Positions 36,824 to 45,213 of a stretch of 64,000 bases of DNA are shown piece after piece. A model generated the notes under the pieces. It made no database searches, was not told the DNA's origin, and saw nothing but the letters and a program-made list of their open reading frames with translations. Positions within the stretch are counted from its first letter, which is position 1; each line of letters begins with the position of its first letter. Source of the DNA: Halorientalis marina (GTDB lineage Archaea > Halobacteriota > Halobacteria > Halobacteriales > Haloarculaceae); the NCBI RefSeq assembly GCF_023028345.1, contig NZ_CP095487.1:2790001-2854000 (forward strand), in the 5' to 3' direction. The position numbers and the translations under genes were made by a program.

Positions 36824-36879
36824 GGCTCACCTGTCGATTCGGGCCGGGTGCCGTCTTCGCTGGGACTGTCGAGGAGCGC

Positions 36880-37845
36880 TCATCGTTCGATTCGCGCCCG
36901 GTCCCCAGTCCCAGCGGTCATCGCACTCGCCACAGCTCCCCGCGCCACCACGTCCTCGCCGAGCCCCGTCAGTTCGATCTCGGGGACGTTCGTCATCACC
37001 AGGTCGGGCAGGCGCTCGCGAACGGGGTCGAGAACGAGGTCGGGATTGTTGAGCGCCACGCCGCCGCCGACGCGGATCACGAGCGGCGCGTAGGCGTGGA
37101 CGATAGTCGCGAAGCCCTGGCTGTTCCAGTCCGCGAGGCGGTCGATGACGCGATCCGCGAGGGGGTCGTCCCCGGCGGCCGCGAACACGGCCGCCGCGTC
37201 GAAGCCCGTCTCGTCGAGCGGGAGGTCGGTCGGCAGGTCCTCGCGGTCGTGGAGCAGGCGCGCGTAGTCCGGGATGTTGCTCCCCGCACAGTAGGCCTCC
37301 CAGTGGCCGGGGATGCCACAGCCACAGGTCAGCTCGCCACGGGGATCGAGCGTGACGTGGCCGATCTCGCCGGCGTTGCCGTCCCATCCCGAGAGGACGC
37401 GGCCGTCGACGCAGACGCCGGCGCCGACCCCCGAGGAGATGGTCAGGTACACCATGTCGTCGGGGGCGGCGTCGGCGTAGAATCGCTCGGCGATGACGGC
37501 CGCGTTCGCGTCGTTGTGGAGGTAGACACGGTCGGTGTCGGCGAGGTTCCGGACGGGGCCGACGAGCGGCACCCGGTCCGCGCCGGGGACGTTCGGCGGG
37601 TCGTCGACGACGCCGGCGGCGGCGTCGAGCGGCCCCATCGACCCGATGCCGACCGCCTGGAGCCGGTTCGCGTTCGTGTCGGCCGCCCCGCAGGCCGTCC
37701 GGATGGCGTCCAGAACGGCCTCCGTGACCGCGATTCCGCCCTCGCCGTGGGGTGTCGACCGGCGGTCCCGGCCCAGGATCCGCCCGTCGACGTCCGCCAC
37801 GACGGCCCGGGTGTTCGTCGCACCCAGGTCCACGCCAGCGTACAT
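36880..37845 (-). CDS. glk: ROK-family glucokinase
   Basis: 321 aa from the ATG at 37845. YAGVDLGATNTRAVVADVDG is the ATP-phosphate-binding motif. The ROK substrate/zinc region reads HVTLDPRGELTCGCGIPGHW: CGCG is kept but the expected GCxE is GHWE, so one Cys ligand is His. It phosphorylates glucose (or a related sugar) to the 6-phosphate. It lies 69 bp after the pyruvate kinase gene in the same direction, in a sugar-catabolism cluster. An upstream in-frame start at 37902 would add a basic, unconserved peptide. Confidence 0.85.
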   Translation of the reverse strand: MYAGVDLGATNTRAVVADVDGRILGRDRRSTPHGEGGIAVTEAVLDAIRTACGAADTNANRLQAVGIGSMGPLDAAAGVVDDPPNVPGADRVPLVGPVRNLADTDRVYLHNDANAAVIAERFYADAAPDDMVYLTISSGVGAGVCVDGRVLSGWDGNAGEIGHVTLDPRGELTCGCGIPGHWEAYCAGSNIPDYARLLHDREDLPTDLPLDETGFDAAAVFAAAGDDPLADRVIDRLADWNSQGFATIVHAYAPLVIRVGGGVALNNPDLVLDPVRERLPDLVMTNVPEIELTGLGEDVVARGAVASAMTAGTGDRARIER

Positions 37846-37914
37846 ACCCGGTCCGTGGACCCTCCGCCTCTTGAACCCTCGCACACCGACCGCGGGGTCC
37901 ACCCCGGGACCGCG

Positions 37915-39672
37915 TCAGTCGACGCGCGTCCCGCGGTCACCGACGCTGCCCTCGTAGACCACCGCTCGCTCGGCGTCGAGGGTGACGACGGCGCCCTCGG
38001 CCAGGTCCGGCGGGAGGACGGCGTCCGAGATCATCGGCACCCCGATTTCGCGGGCGACGATGGCGGCGTAGCCGGTGACGCCCTGGTGGGCGTCGACGAT
38101 ACCGGCGATCCGCGAGAGGTCGCCCTCGAACTCCGCGTCGAAGCCCTCGGGGACGGCGAGAATGGCGCCGCTGGGCACCGTCGAGAGGTCGCCGTCGGTG
38201 ACGCGGACGACGGGGCCGGAGACGAAGCCGCTGACGACCGAGCGTCCGGAAGCGAGCGTCTCGGCGGCGACGTGGACCTTCAGGGTGTTCGCGGTGTCGA
38301 ACCCGTCGAGTTCGGTCATCATCCCGGCGAGGACGACGACGGTCTCGCCGGCCTCGGCGACGCCGGCGTCGAGCGCGGACTGGACGGCCGTCTGGATGAC
38401 GGCGTCGGCCCCGTCGTCGTCGTAGGGGACGTAGCGGGGTTCGATCCCCCAGGAGAGGCCGAGCTGGCGGCGCGTCTCCTCGCTGGGCGTGGCGGCGACG
38501 ACCGGCACGTCCGGGCGGTACTTCGCGGCCTTGAGCGCGGTGTACCCGGACTCGGAGGCGGCGACGATCGCCGAGGCGTCGACGTCACGGGCGAGGAAGC
38601 GCGCCGAGCGAGCCAGCGCGTCCGTGCGCGTGTCGCCCGCGGCGGGCACGCGCTGTTCGGAGAGTTCGTCGTACTCGCCGGAGGCCTCCACGTCCTCGAC
38701 GATGCGATGCATCGTCTCCACGACCGCGACGGGATGGTCGCCGATGGCGGTCTCCCCGGAGAGCATCACGGCATCGGTTCCGTCGAGGACGGCGTTCGCC
38801 ACGTCCGAGGCCTCCGCACGGGTTGGCCGGGCCTCGTGTATCATCGAGTCCAGCATCTCCGTGGCGGTGATGACCGGCACGCCGGCCTTGTGACACCGGC
38901 GAATAATCCGCTTCTGGATGAGCGGGACCTCCTCCATCGGGCACTCGACGCCGAGGTCCCCGCGGGCGACCATCACGCCGTAGGCCTCGTCGATGATGGA
39001 GTCGAGATTCTCGACGGCGCCGGCGCGCTCGATCTTGGCGACCACCGGGATGTCACCGCCGAGTTCGTCGATGTGTCTGCCGATCTCGTAGACGTCCTCG
39101 CCCGACCGGACGAAACTCGCGGCCACGAAGTCGACTTCCTTCTCGACTGCGACTTCGAGTTCCCGGCGGTCCTGGGTGGTGATGACCGGGAGATCCAGGT
39201 CGACGCCGGGGACGTTGACGCCCTTTCGGCTGCCGAGTTCGCCCCCGCTCTCGACGCGCGCGTGGACGAGTTCCCCGTCGACTTCCTCGACGACGGTCTC
39301 GATGCGGCCGTCGTCGAGGAGGACGCGGTCGCCGGGCGAGACGGCGGTGATGGACAGCGAGAGGCCGATATGCTCGGGGGACACCTCGCTCCCGGTGGCG
39401 AAGGTCACGGTCGAGCCGTCGGCGACGTGGACCGGTTGGTCGACGTCGGCGGTCCGGACCTCCGGCCCGGGGATGTCGTGCATGATGGCGAGCGGATGCT
39501 CCGTCTCGCTGTCGACGGTGCGAATCCTGTCGACGAGCTCGCGGCGGCCCTCGGGGGTGCCGTGGCTGGCGTTCATGCGCGCGACGTTCATGCCGGCCGC
39601 GGCGAGGGCGCGGAGCTGTGCGCTCGAATCGGACGCTGGGCCGATCGTACAGACGATTTTGGCGTTTCGCAT
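37915..39672 (-). CDS. pyk: Pyruvate kinase with C-terminal PEP-utiliser mobile domain
   Basis: 585 aa, longer than the usual 470-480. MRNAKIVCTIGPASDS is the N-terminal PK motif; VVAKIERAGAVENLDSIIDE contains the catalytic Lys and metal-binding Glu; MVARGDLGVECPMEEVPLIQ and MLSGETAIGDHPV are further signatures. The last 110 residues (VVRVTDGDLSTVPSGAI onward, HQGVTGYAAIVAREIGVP) form a PEP-utiliser mobile-domain-like extension, as in some Bacillales enzymes. It converts PEP and ADP to pyruvate and ATP. It lies downstream of the aldehyde dehydrogenase gene by 79 bp and upstream of glk. Confidence 0.95.
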   Translation of the reverse strand: MRNAKIVCTIGPASDSSAQLRALAAAGMNVARMNASHGTPEGRRELVDRIRTVDSETEHPLAIMHDIPGPEVRTADVDQPVHVADGSTVTFATGSEVSPEHIGLSLSITAVSPGDRVLLDDGRIETVVEEVDGELVHARVESGGELGSRKGVNVPGVDLDLPVITTQDRRELEVAVEKEVDFVAASFVRSGEDVYEIGRHIDELGGDIPVVAKIERAGAVENLDSIIDEAYGVMVARGDLGVECPMEEVPLIQKRIIRRCHKAGVPVITATEMLDSMIHEARPTRAEASDVANAVLDGTDAVMLSGETAIGDHPVAVVETMHRIVEDVEASGEYDELSEQRVPAAGDTRTDALARSARFLARDVDASAIVAASESGYTALKAAKYRPDVPVVAATPSEETRRQLGLSWGIEPRYVPYDDDGADAVIQTAVQSALDAGVAEAGETVVVLAGMMTELDGFDTANTLKVHVAAETLASGRSVVSGFVSGPVVRVTDGDLSTVPSGAILAVPEGFDAEFEGDLSRIAGIVDAHQGVTGYAAIVAREIGVPMISDAVLPPDLAEGAVVTLDAERAVVYEGSVGDRGTRVD

Positions 39673-39751
39673 GGTGGATACCTGCCCGCCGGGGGACCGG
39701 CGCGCGACGATTGCCGGCCCTTCGCAGTCGGGATAGAAGACGTTTGTTCCG

Positions 39752-41179
39752 TTACAGGACGATGCTCTTGGTCGTGGTGAACGCCTCGATGCTGTAGCCG
39801 ATGCCCTCGCGACCGATGCCGGAGTCCTTCACGCCGCCGAAGGGGATGTCGCCGAGGCCGTGGGAGGGCGCGCCGTTGATGCGGACCGCGCCGGCGTGGA
39901 TCTTCTCGGCCAGCCCCATCGCGCGGTCGTGGTCGCTCGTGAACACCGACGCGTCCAGCCCGAGGTCGCCGCCGTTGGCGATGTCCAGCGCCTCCGTCTC
40001 GTCGCTGAAGGTCGTCACGGCGGCGACGGGGCCGAACTGCTCCTCGTGGACGATACGGGCGTCGTGCGGGACGTTCGCGAGCAGGGTCGGCTCGAAGAAG
40101 CGTCCCTCACGGTCACCGCCCCGCACCAGGTCTGCGCCCGTCTCGACGGCGTCGTCGACCAGTTCCTGCACCCAGTCGGCCTGGTCCTCGGAGATGAGCG
40201 GACCGAGCGTGGTCTCCTCGTCGAAGAGATCGCCGGCGACCCACTGGTCCGTCTCCGCTTCCAGCTTCTCGACCAGCTCGTCGTGGACGTCCTCGTGTGC
40301 GAGCACGCGCGAGACGGCCGAACAGCGCTGGCCGGCGTACTTGAACGAGCCATTCGCACAGGCGCCGACGGCGTCGGTGAGATCGGCGTCGGGAAAGACG
40401 ATGGCGGGGGCGTTCCCGCCCAGTTCCATGTGGAGGTTCACCATGCCGCTCTCCTTGGCGACGTGCTTGCCGGCGCCGGAGGACCCGGTCATGGCGATGG
40501 CGTCGATGCGGTCGTCGCCGGCCAGCACGTCGCCGATGTCGCTGGCCTCGCCGGGGACGTAGTGGAAGGCGTCCTCGGGGAGGTCGGCCTCGTCGATGCA
40601 GTTGGCGAGGATAGCGGCGCTGATCGGCGTCTTCGAGGCGGGCTTGAGGACGACGCAGTTGCCCGCGGCGAGCGCCGGTGCGACCTGGAGGGCGGTCGTC
40701 GAGAGGGGGTAGTTGTAGGGAGTGATACAGAGGACGGTCCCGATGGGTTCGGGCGTGACGATGGCTTTCCAGCCCTCGTGGCCGGCGGTCGTGCCCTCGA
40801 CGTACTCGCCCTGAAGGTCGTGGACCTCCTCGACGGCGCGACGGAACCGCTCGGCGGCGGCGGCGACTTCGCCGCGCGCGCTCGATATCGGTTTGCCCGC
40901 CTCGCGCACGATGACGTCCGCGAGCCGTTCCTTGCGTGCCTCGATAGCGTCGGCGATGGTTTCGAGCCACTCGGCGCGTTCGACCAGCGTCGTCTCCCGC
41001 ATCGCTTCCCGTGCTCGATGGGCGTCCCCGACTGCCGCTTCCGCGTCGGTCGGGCTGGTCGCCTCGACCGTCGCGAAGGTCCCACCCTCGGCGAGGTCGG
41101 TCACCTCGATGACGTTCTCGCCCGCGTCGACCTCACCGTCCGTAAGGAGGTCGTCCGGGTAGTCTCGTGACGTTGCCAT
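39752..41179 (-). CDS. NAD(P)-dependent aldehyde dehydrogenase, possibly non-phosphorylating GAPDH (GapN)
   Basis: 475 aa from the ATG at 41179. ITPYNYPLSTTALQVAPALA is the cofactor/substrate loop (the NYPL form is common in GapN-type enzymes), HMELGGNAPAIVF holds the general-base Glu and FKYAGQRCSAVSRVL the nucleophile Cys. It sits first in a row with pyruvate kinase and glucokinase, which favours oxidation of glyceraldehyde 3-phosphate to 3-phosphoglycerate in the haloarchaeal semi-phosphorylative Entner-Doudoroff route. Lactaldehyde or glycolaldehyde dehydrogenase activity is the main alternative. Upstream AT-rich DNA (41200-41245) holds its promoter. Confidence 0.8.
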   Translation of the reverse strand: MATSRDYPDDLLTDGEVDAGENVIEVTDLAEGGTFATVEATSPTDAEAAVGDAHRAREAMRETTLVERAEWLETIADAIEARKERLADVIVREAGKPISSARGEVAAAAERFRRAVEEVHDLQGEYVEGTTAGHEGWKAIVTPEPIGTVLCITPYNYPLSTTALQVAPALAAGNCVVLKPASKTPISAAILANCIDEADLPEDAFHYVPGEASDIGDVLAGDDRIDAIAMTGSSGAGKHVAKESGMVNLHMELGGNAPAIVFPDADLTDAVGACANGSFKYAGQRCSAVSRVLAHEDVHDELVEKLEAETDQWVAGDLFDEETTLGPLISEDQADWVQELVDDAVETGADLVRGGDREGRFFEPTLLANVPHDARIVHEEQFGPVAAVTTFSDETEALDIANGGDLGLDASVFTSDHDRAMGLAEKIHAGAVRINGAPSHGLGDIPFGGVKDSGIGREGIGYSIEAFTTTKSIVL

Positions 41180-41363
41180 ACCGGACCGTACGCGCGCATT
41201 GCATAAAGGGTTTACTCGATTCTGAATAAGTTCTTTATCGTCACCGAAAAGGCACGGAGGGCGATGGGTTCGGTCGTCACTCGTAGTAGCAGTCGTGCGG
41301 AAAACGGCCGGTTCGCGGAGGCGCCACCGCGTCAGTGACGGGGGTGGGGTCCGGTACCGCGAC

Positions 41364-41534
41364 CTATCGCATCGTGTCGACGGCGAGGGACAGGTCGGAT
41401 TCGAGCCAGGCGCGGTGGTTCTCGCGGTCGTAGACGATGTGGGCCTCCGGCGTCGAGAGCGCCGCGTACCGGGTTTCCTGTCGCGACCGTTCGTCGTCCC
41501 GTACACTCGCCTCGTCGCGGATGTTCCCTGACAT
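41364..41534 (-). CDS. Conserved haloarchaeal mini-protein (paralogue of the 49-aa protein at 8875)
   Basis: 56 aa from the ATG at 41534 (an in-frame start at 41600 is less likely). The C-terminal HIVYDRENHRAWLESD aligns with VLYDRDEPTAWLQSD of the 49-aa protein: YDR, AWL and SD are identical. Both are acidic, soluble and lack Cys. The family (DUF7331-like, from memory) has no known function. It sits alone between the aldehyde dehydrogenase promoter and an 82-aa gene. Confidence 0.7.
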   Translation of the reverse strand: MSGNIRDEASVRDDERSRQETRYAALSTPEAHIVYDRENHRAWLESDLSLAVDTMR

Positions 41535-41628
41535 TGGCGGACCGTCGGGTGAGTACCCTACGCGCAGCGCTTCGACCCCGTTGTTGATAATAGTTACCAT
41601 GCCACATGGTACGGTCGGCTCGGCCGAC

Positions 41629-41877
41629 TCACTCGGTCGCGCCCTCCTCGCTGTAGCCCTGCTGTTCGAGGCAGCGTCGCATCTCCGCTTCGGCCTCGTG
41701 TCTGTGGAGCTGGGTCGGCGTATCGCAGTAGTACGTCTCGCCGTCCCAGCGGAGCGTCACCTCGTGTTCGGATCCGAGAAACTCCGTTTCCACGATCACG
41801 TGGCGGCCCTCGTTGAGGACGGCGAGGACCTCGTCGGCGCTCAGTTCTCCCTCGGAAACGTACAGCGGATTCCCCAT
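41629..41877 (-). CDS. Conserved haloarchaeal hypothetical protein, 82 aa
   Basis: 82 aa, MGNPLYVSEGELSADEVLAV to the C-terminus EQQGYSEEGATE. A mixed alpha/beta pattern with a central beta hairpin (HEVTLRWDGETYYCDTP) and an acidic helix at the end. It looks like a stand-alone small domain; I recognise no characterised family. Coding is supported by third-position G/C bias and by the acidic composition. 94 bp upstream (toward lower coordinates) lies the 56-aa gene in the same direction. Function unknown. Confidence 0.65.
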   Translation of the reverse strand: MGNPLYVSEGELSADEVLAVLNEGRHVIVETEFLGSEHEVTLRWDGETYYCDTPTQLHRHEAEAEMRRCLEQQGYSEEGATE

Positions 41878-42135
41878 CGGTACCAGCTACCACGGCCTGT
41901 CGCATGAGTGTTCGTGGTCCGCGACCCGGTCGTGTGTCGCATCGACACGACCGCTCCCGAACGGGACCGCCGTCCTCGGAGCCGCTCGATTGCCCGAAGC
42001 CGAGTCTATTCTGACCGACCGACTGCAGTATATTTATCCGTACTTACGAAAAGTAATCTAACCGCCTTCGGTCGGTTCCTACGAGCGCACGAAATCTTTA
42101 AGCCCCGACAACATATTCGTAGGGACACGATACCG

Positions 42136-42651
42136 ATGACCACTGACAGGGATCAGGGCGGTATCCGAGTGGAACTATACGTGCGCTCGCTGGCCCCCCG
42201 AGCCGGCAGGCGTCAGCAGAACTCGGTCATCGACCGACTCGAAGACCTCGAATCCGCGGGCCGTATCGACGAGTTCACCGTCGACGTGTGGGGCCGGCAG
42301 GTCGGGCTCTCCTCCGTGTCAGCGCGGACCGGCGCCGGACAGTTCGTCCTCGACCGCGTGGCGTCGTTCCGGGAGTGGGCCGACGAGACGGGTCGCTCGG
42401 TGGCGTCGTTCTTCGAGACGCGCCGCGTCGACTCGCGGGTCACCGGCGACAAGTACACGGCACTCGTGTTGCCGTCGCTGACGCTCGCGGAGTTCCGCGA
42501 CGGCGAACTGGCCCACGTGGCCCCCTGTAGCGACGGCGACGAGGTCACGACCGTCGCCGACCGCGTCGAGGCGCTCGCGGCGAACGGCGGGACGATCTCA
42601 GACCCCGCCGACGAGCGCACCCGGGTTCCGGCCGAGATCGAGGAGGAGTAA
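42136..42651 (+). CDS. Conserved haloarchaeal HTH-domain protein, 171 aa
   Basis: 171 aa from the ATG at 42136. The opening IRVELYVRSLAPRAGRRQQN followed by VIDRLEDLESAGRIDEFTVD and VWGRQVGL is a pattern I know from a widespread haloarchaeal family usually annotated only as an HTH-domain protein. The C-terminal half (LVLPSLTLAEFRDGELAHVA) is beta-rich. Role unknown; a regulator or small adaptor is possible. A TATA-like TCTTTAAG lies about 37 nt upstream. Convergent with the HxlR gene: its TAA ends at 42651 and the HxlR stop starts at 42652. Confidence 0.7.
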   Translation: MTTDRDQGGIRVELYVRSLAPRAGRRQQNSVIDRLEDLESAGRIDEFTVDVWGRQVGLSSVSARTGAGQFVLDRVASFREWADETGRSVASFFETRRVDSRVTGDKYTALVLPSLTLAEFRDGELAHVAPCSDGDEVTTVADRVEALAANGGTISDPADERTRVPAEIEEE

Positions 42652-43023
42652 TTACACCAGCGACCGTTCTTTATCGTCGGTCGGGAGCAGGTGGTCCTCC
42701 CCCCAGTCCCGCATCGCTTCGATGACGGGCCCGAGTTCCTCGCCGCGCTCGGTCAGCGCGTACTCGACCCGGAACGGTTTCTCGCTCACGACCGACCGCG
42801 TCACGATGCTCGCCTCCTCCAGGTCGTCGAGGCTATCGGAGAGGACCTTGCTCGAAATCCCGTCGACGGCCTCCTTCAGCGCGTTGAACCCCAGCGGACC
42901 CTCCTGTAACAGTCGGTCGACGATGACCGGGTGCCACTTCTTGCCGATCAGACTGGCCGTCGCCGTCACCGAACACCAGTCCTCGCCTGCACACCAGACC
43001 GCAACCGGGCTGTCGTCCGTCAT
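42652..43023 (-). CDS. HxlR-family winged-helix regulator
   Basis: 123 aa from the ATG at 43023. WCSVTATASLIGKKWHPVIV is the HxlR start with the conserved KW pair, then GPLGFNALKEAVDGISSKVL (recognition helix) and EKPFRVEYALTERGEELGPV (wing). Two Cys in WCAGEDWCS could sense oxidants or metals, as in redox-responsive HxlR proteins. The target is unknown; the 306-bp gap upstream contains its TATA (ACTATATGTG). Stop codon touches the convergent HTH gene. Confidence 0.85.
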   Translation of the reverse strand: MTDDSPVAVWCAGEDWCSVTATASLIGKKWHPVIVDRLLQEGPLGFNALKEAVDGISSKVLSDSLDDLEEASIVTRSVVSEKPFRVEYALTERGEELGPVIEAMRDWGEDHLLPTDDKERSLV

Positions 43024-43329
43024 ACCAGGTCCCGAGGGGCGCCGAACACATATAGTTACGTTATGCAACCGGATTACCGATAGTGATTGACGTATCGGCC
43101 GCCGACGCTGACTTAAATGGCCCGACATTGCCGGGAAAAATTTCACTTGTTCTGGTCTGGAAGAATTATCCGCCGGTGGGTGGGTGGTTCATCGATTCGG
43201 TTCTCACCGGCAGGGGACGCTGCCCACGTCCCCCTACTGCCGTCCCGCAAGCACCACGTGCCAGCTCGGACGGCCGCCGATTTTCCGCGGCCGTCCGTTC
43301 TCTCTCTTCGGACAGCCGCCGCGCCGCGG
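43024..43329. promoter_or_regulatory. 306-bp intergenic region: HxlR promoter and 3' hairpin of response regulator
   Basis: No gene seen. On the minus strand a TATA-like box near 43048-43056 serves the HxlR gene. At 43268-43277 GGACGGCCGC pairs with GCGGCCGTCC at 43287-43296 around a nine-base loop (perfect 10-bp stem), 34 nt past the stop of the response regulator gene; a TC-rich tract (43297-43310) adjoins it. It may end or protect that transcript. Confidence 0.55.
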
Positions 43330-43929
43330 TCAGAGCCAGCCCGCGCCCCCTTCGTTCGAGCCGCGGCTGACGTTCCGGTACGTCTCGACGAGCTGTTCGA
43401 AGTCGTCGACCTCCGAGCGGAGTTCGTCGGCGAGTTCCTTCGAGCGCTGGGCCAGCCGCTTGAACTCCTCGCTCTGTTTGAGTTCGGCCTCGGTTTTTTC
43501 CTCGGTGAGGACTTCGAGCTTCGAGAGGCTGCTGAAGAACTCGTCTATCTTGCCGTCGGCGACCGGCGTGTCGATGTGCTGTTCGAGCGTCGTGTGGAGC
43601 GTCTCTTCGTCGACCGGCTTACAGAGGTAGTCGTCGAAGTCCATCTCGAGGATGTTCAGGTCGGGATCGACGGCCGTCACCATGATGACCGAACAGGTGA
43701 GCCCGTGGTCCCGGATGGTCCGCAGGACCTCGTCGCCGTGGAGGTCCGGCATCCGCCGGTCGAGCAGTACCGCGTCGACCGTCTCGTCGACCTTCTCCAA
43801 TGCCTCCTCGCCCCCGTAGGCGACCCTGGTCTCGAAGGCCCCCTCGAGCTGGACCGCGTAGACGTCCGCGATATCCTGCTCGTCGTCGACGATCAACACC
43901 AGCGGACGCGTATCGACACTCGAACCCAC
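43330..43929 (-). CDS. HalX-type response regulator (first of tandem pair)
   Basis: 199 aa. Receiver domain (10-118): VLIVDDEQDIADVY gives the acidic pair, Asp57 in VLLDRRMPD is the phosphoacceptor, Thr85 in MVTAVDPD and Lys104 in DYLCKPV complete the site. The C-terminal 70 residues form the helical HalX domain typical of haloarchaeal response regulators, with no DNA-binding HTH. The downstream neighbour on the same strand (44011-44592) is a close relative, so this is a tandem duplication. No kinase is adjacent; the 7TM kinase or MEDS protein in this window are possible partners. Confidence 0.9.
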   Translation of the reverse strand: MGSSVDTRPLVLIVDDEQDIADVYAVQLEGAFETRVAYGGEEALEKVDETVDAVLLDRRMPDLHGDEVLRTIRDHGLTCSVIMVTAVDPDLNILEMDFDDYLCKPVDEETLHTTLEQHIDTPVADGKIDEFFSSLSKLEVLTEEKTEAELKQSEEFKRLAQRSKELADELRSEVDDFEQLVETYRNVSRGSNEGGAGWL

Positions 43930-44010
43930 GGGTCGAGTTGAAGTCGGTTACCGGGATGTTTATAAGTTGCGTGCGGTTCGGGGCCACGAGTCGCGGGGCC
44001 GTCCGCGCCG

Positions 44011-44592
44011 TCAGCGACCGGGATGGCGACCGATCTCGCGGAAGGCCATCTCGAAGTCCTCGAACTCGGTGAGGGTCTCGTCGATCTCCTCGCTGAGCGC
44101 GTCGATCCGGTCTTCGAGTGCGGCCACGTCCTCGTTTGCATCGAGTTCCTGGGGAGTCTTCTCGGCTTTCAGGAGGGCGATTTTCGAGGTCAGCTCGAAG
44201 TACTCGGTGAGGCGCTCGTCGTAGTCCCTGGCCGTGAGCTGTTGTTCGACGGCCGTCAGGAGGTCGTCGCTCTCGACCGGTTTACAGAGGTAGTCGTCGA
44301 AATCCATGTCGATGATGTCGAAGTCCGGATCGACGGCCGTGATCATGATCACCCGGCAGTCGAGCCCCCGTTCCCGGATGGTTTCGAGCACCTCGTCGCC
44401 GGACAGGTCCGGCATCCGTCGGTCCAACAGAACGACGTCGACGTCCTCGTCGACTGCCTCGAGCGCCTCCTCGCCCCCGTAGGCCGTCCGGACGGTGTAC
44501 TCACGCTCCAGTTTGAGCGCGTACACGTCGGCGACCTCCGTTTCGTCGTCGACGACGAGGAGGGTCGGCTCCGACTCCGAATCGCGTCCCAT
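44011..44592 (-). CDS. HalX-type response regulator (second of tandem pair)
   Basis: 193 aa. The same architecture as the gene at 43330: VDDETEVADVY, phosphoacceptor Asp57 in VLLDRRMPD, Thr85 and Lys104 in DYLCKPV. Receivers of the two are about two-thirds identical, while the HalX helices diverge (SEEIDETLTEFEDFEMAFRE here). The 81-bp gap to its neighbour is AT-rich around 43965 and may hold a separate promoter, so the pair need not be one transcript. The output mode is unknown; HalX proteins lack a known DNA-binding domain. Confidence 0.9.
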   Translation of the reverse strand: MGRDSESEPTLLVVDDETEVADVYALKLEREYTVRTAYGGEEALEAVDEDVDVVLLDRRMPDLSGDEVLETIRERGLDCRVIMITAVDPDFDIIDMDFDDYLCKPVESDDLLTAVEQQLTARDYDERLTEYFELTSKIALLKAEKTPQELDANEDVAALEDRIDALSEEIDETLTEFEDFEMAFREIGRHPGR

Positions 44593-44707
44593 GCTCCCCC
44601 ATAGAGTGAGCGCCCGGTTATAGTTTGCCCGCCAGCCGCTTCGAAACCGTGTCTTTCTCCCGCTCGGCGCGCCTCACTGATGGTATGGACCCGAGAGGTG
44701 GCCGCGG

Positions 44708-44911
44708 ATGGATCTGAGCGACGACCGACTGCAGTTCGCCGCACTGCTCGGCGGCGGCGTCGTCTGTTCCGGGCTCGCCGACTTCGCGCTCGCCCGGGCC
44801 GGCTACACGGACGTCGGCGCGGTCGTCTGGGCCGTTGGCTACCTGACGACCATGCTACTGATCTGGTACATCTGGGTTCGGCCACTCGATCTCACCGGCC
44901 CTGATCCGTAA
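44708..44911 (+). CDS. Small two-TM membrane protein, 67 aa
   Basis: 67 aa, MDLSDDRLQFAALLGGG onward, with two hydrophobic segments (about 10-28 and 36-56) and WYIWVRP after the second. No family recognised. It is followed 41 bp later by another small membrane-protein gene in the same direction with its own TATA box. Function unknown; coding supported by hydrophobic periodicity and G/C-rich third positions. Confidence 0.65.
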   Translation: MDLSDDRLQFAALLGGGVVCSGLADFALARAGYTDVGAVVWAVGYLTTMLLIWYIWVRPLDLTGPDP

Positions 44912-44952
44912 CGGAAGTTTTTAGGCTGCTTCTGGGTGAGTTTCGCATAGGA

Positions 44953-45213
44953 ATGCTCGGGTTACCGCTCCAGGTCATCGACAACTTCCTGCTCCAGTAC
45001 AACGTCGGGCAGGCACTGCTGTTGATTTTCATCCTCTCGATGTTGGCAGCCCTGCCCCTGAAATCGCGGAAAGTCATGTCCATCCAGTTCATCAGTTTCG
45101 GGCTGATATTCATGCTGACGCCCCAGAGCCTGCTGGAGGCGCCCTACTGGAAGTTCCTCGGCGTCGCGCTGCTCGTGCTCGGCCCGATGGTCTACATGAC
45201 CGCCCGCAAGTGA
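44953..45213 (+). CDS. Small membrane protein, 86 aa
   Basis: 86 aa with three hydrophobic segments (LLLIFILSMLAALPL, IQFISFGLIFMLTP, FLGVALLVLGPMVYM). It starts with ATG at 44953, about 32 nt after AGTTTTTAGG, a likely TATA box. I think it belongs to a haloarchaeal-conserved family of small membrane proteins without known role. Its stop ends one base before the convergent NAD kinase stop. Confidence 0.72.
   Translation: MLGLPLQVIDNFLLQYNVGQALLLIFILSMLAALPLKSRKVMSIQFISFGLIFMLTPQSLLEAPYWKFLGVALLVLGPMVYMTARK

Noticed and set aside
41535-41628. Palindrome-like CATGCCACATG (41599-41609) as regulator site
   Set aside because: Short and isolated, no paired partner; could be chance.
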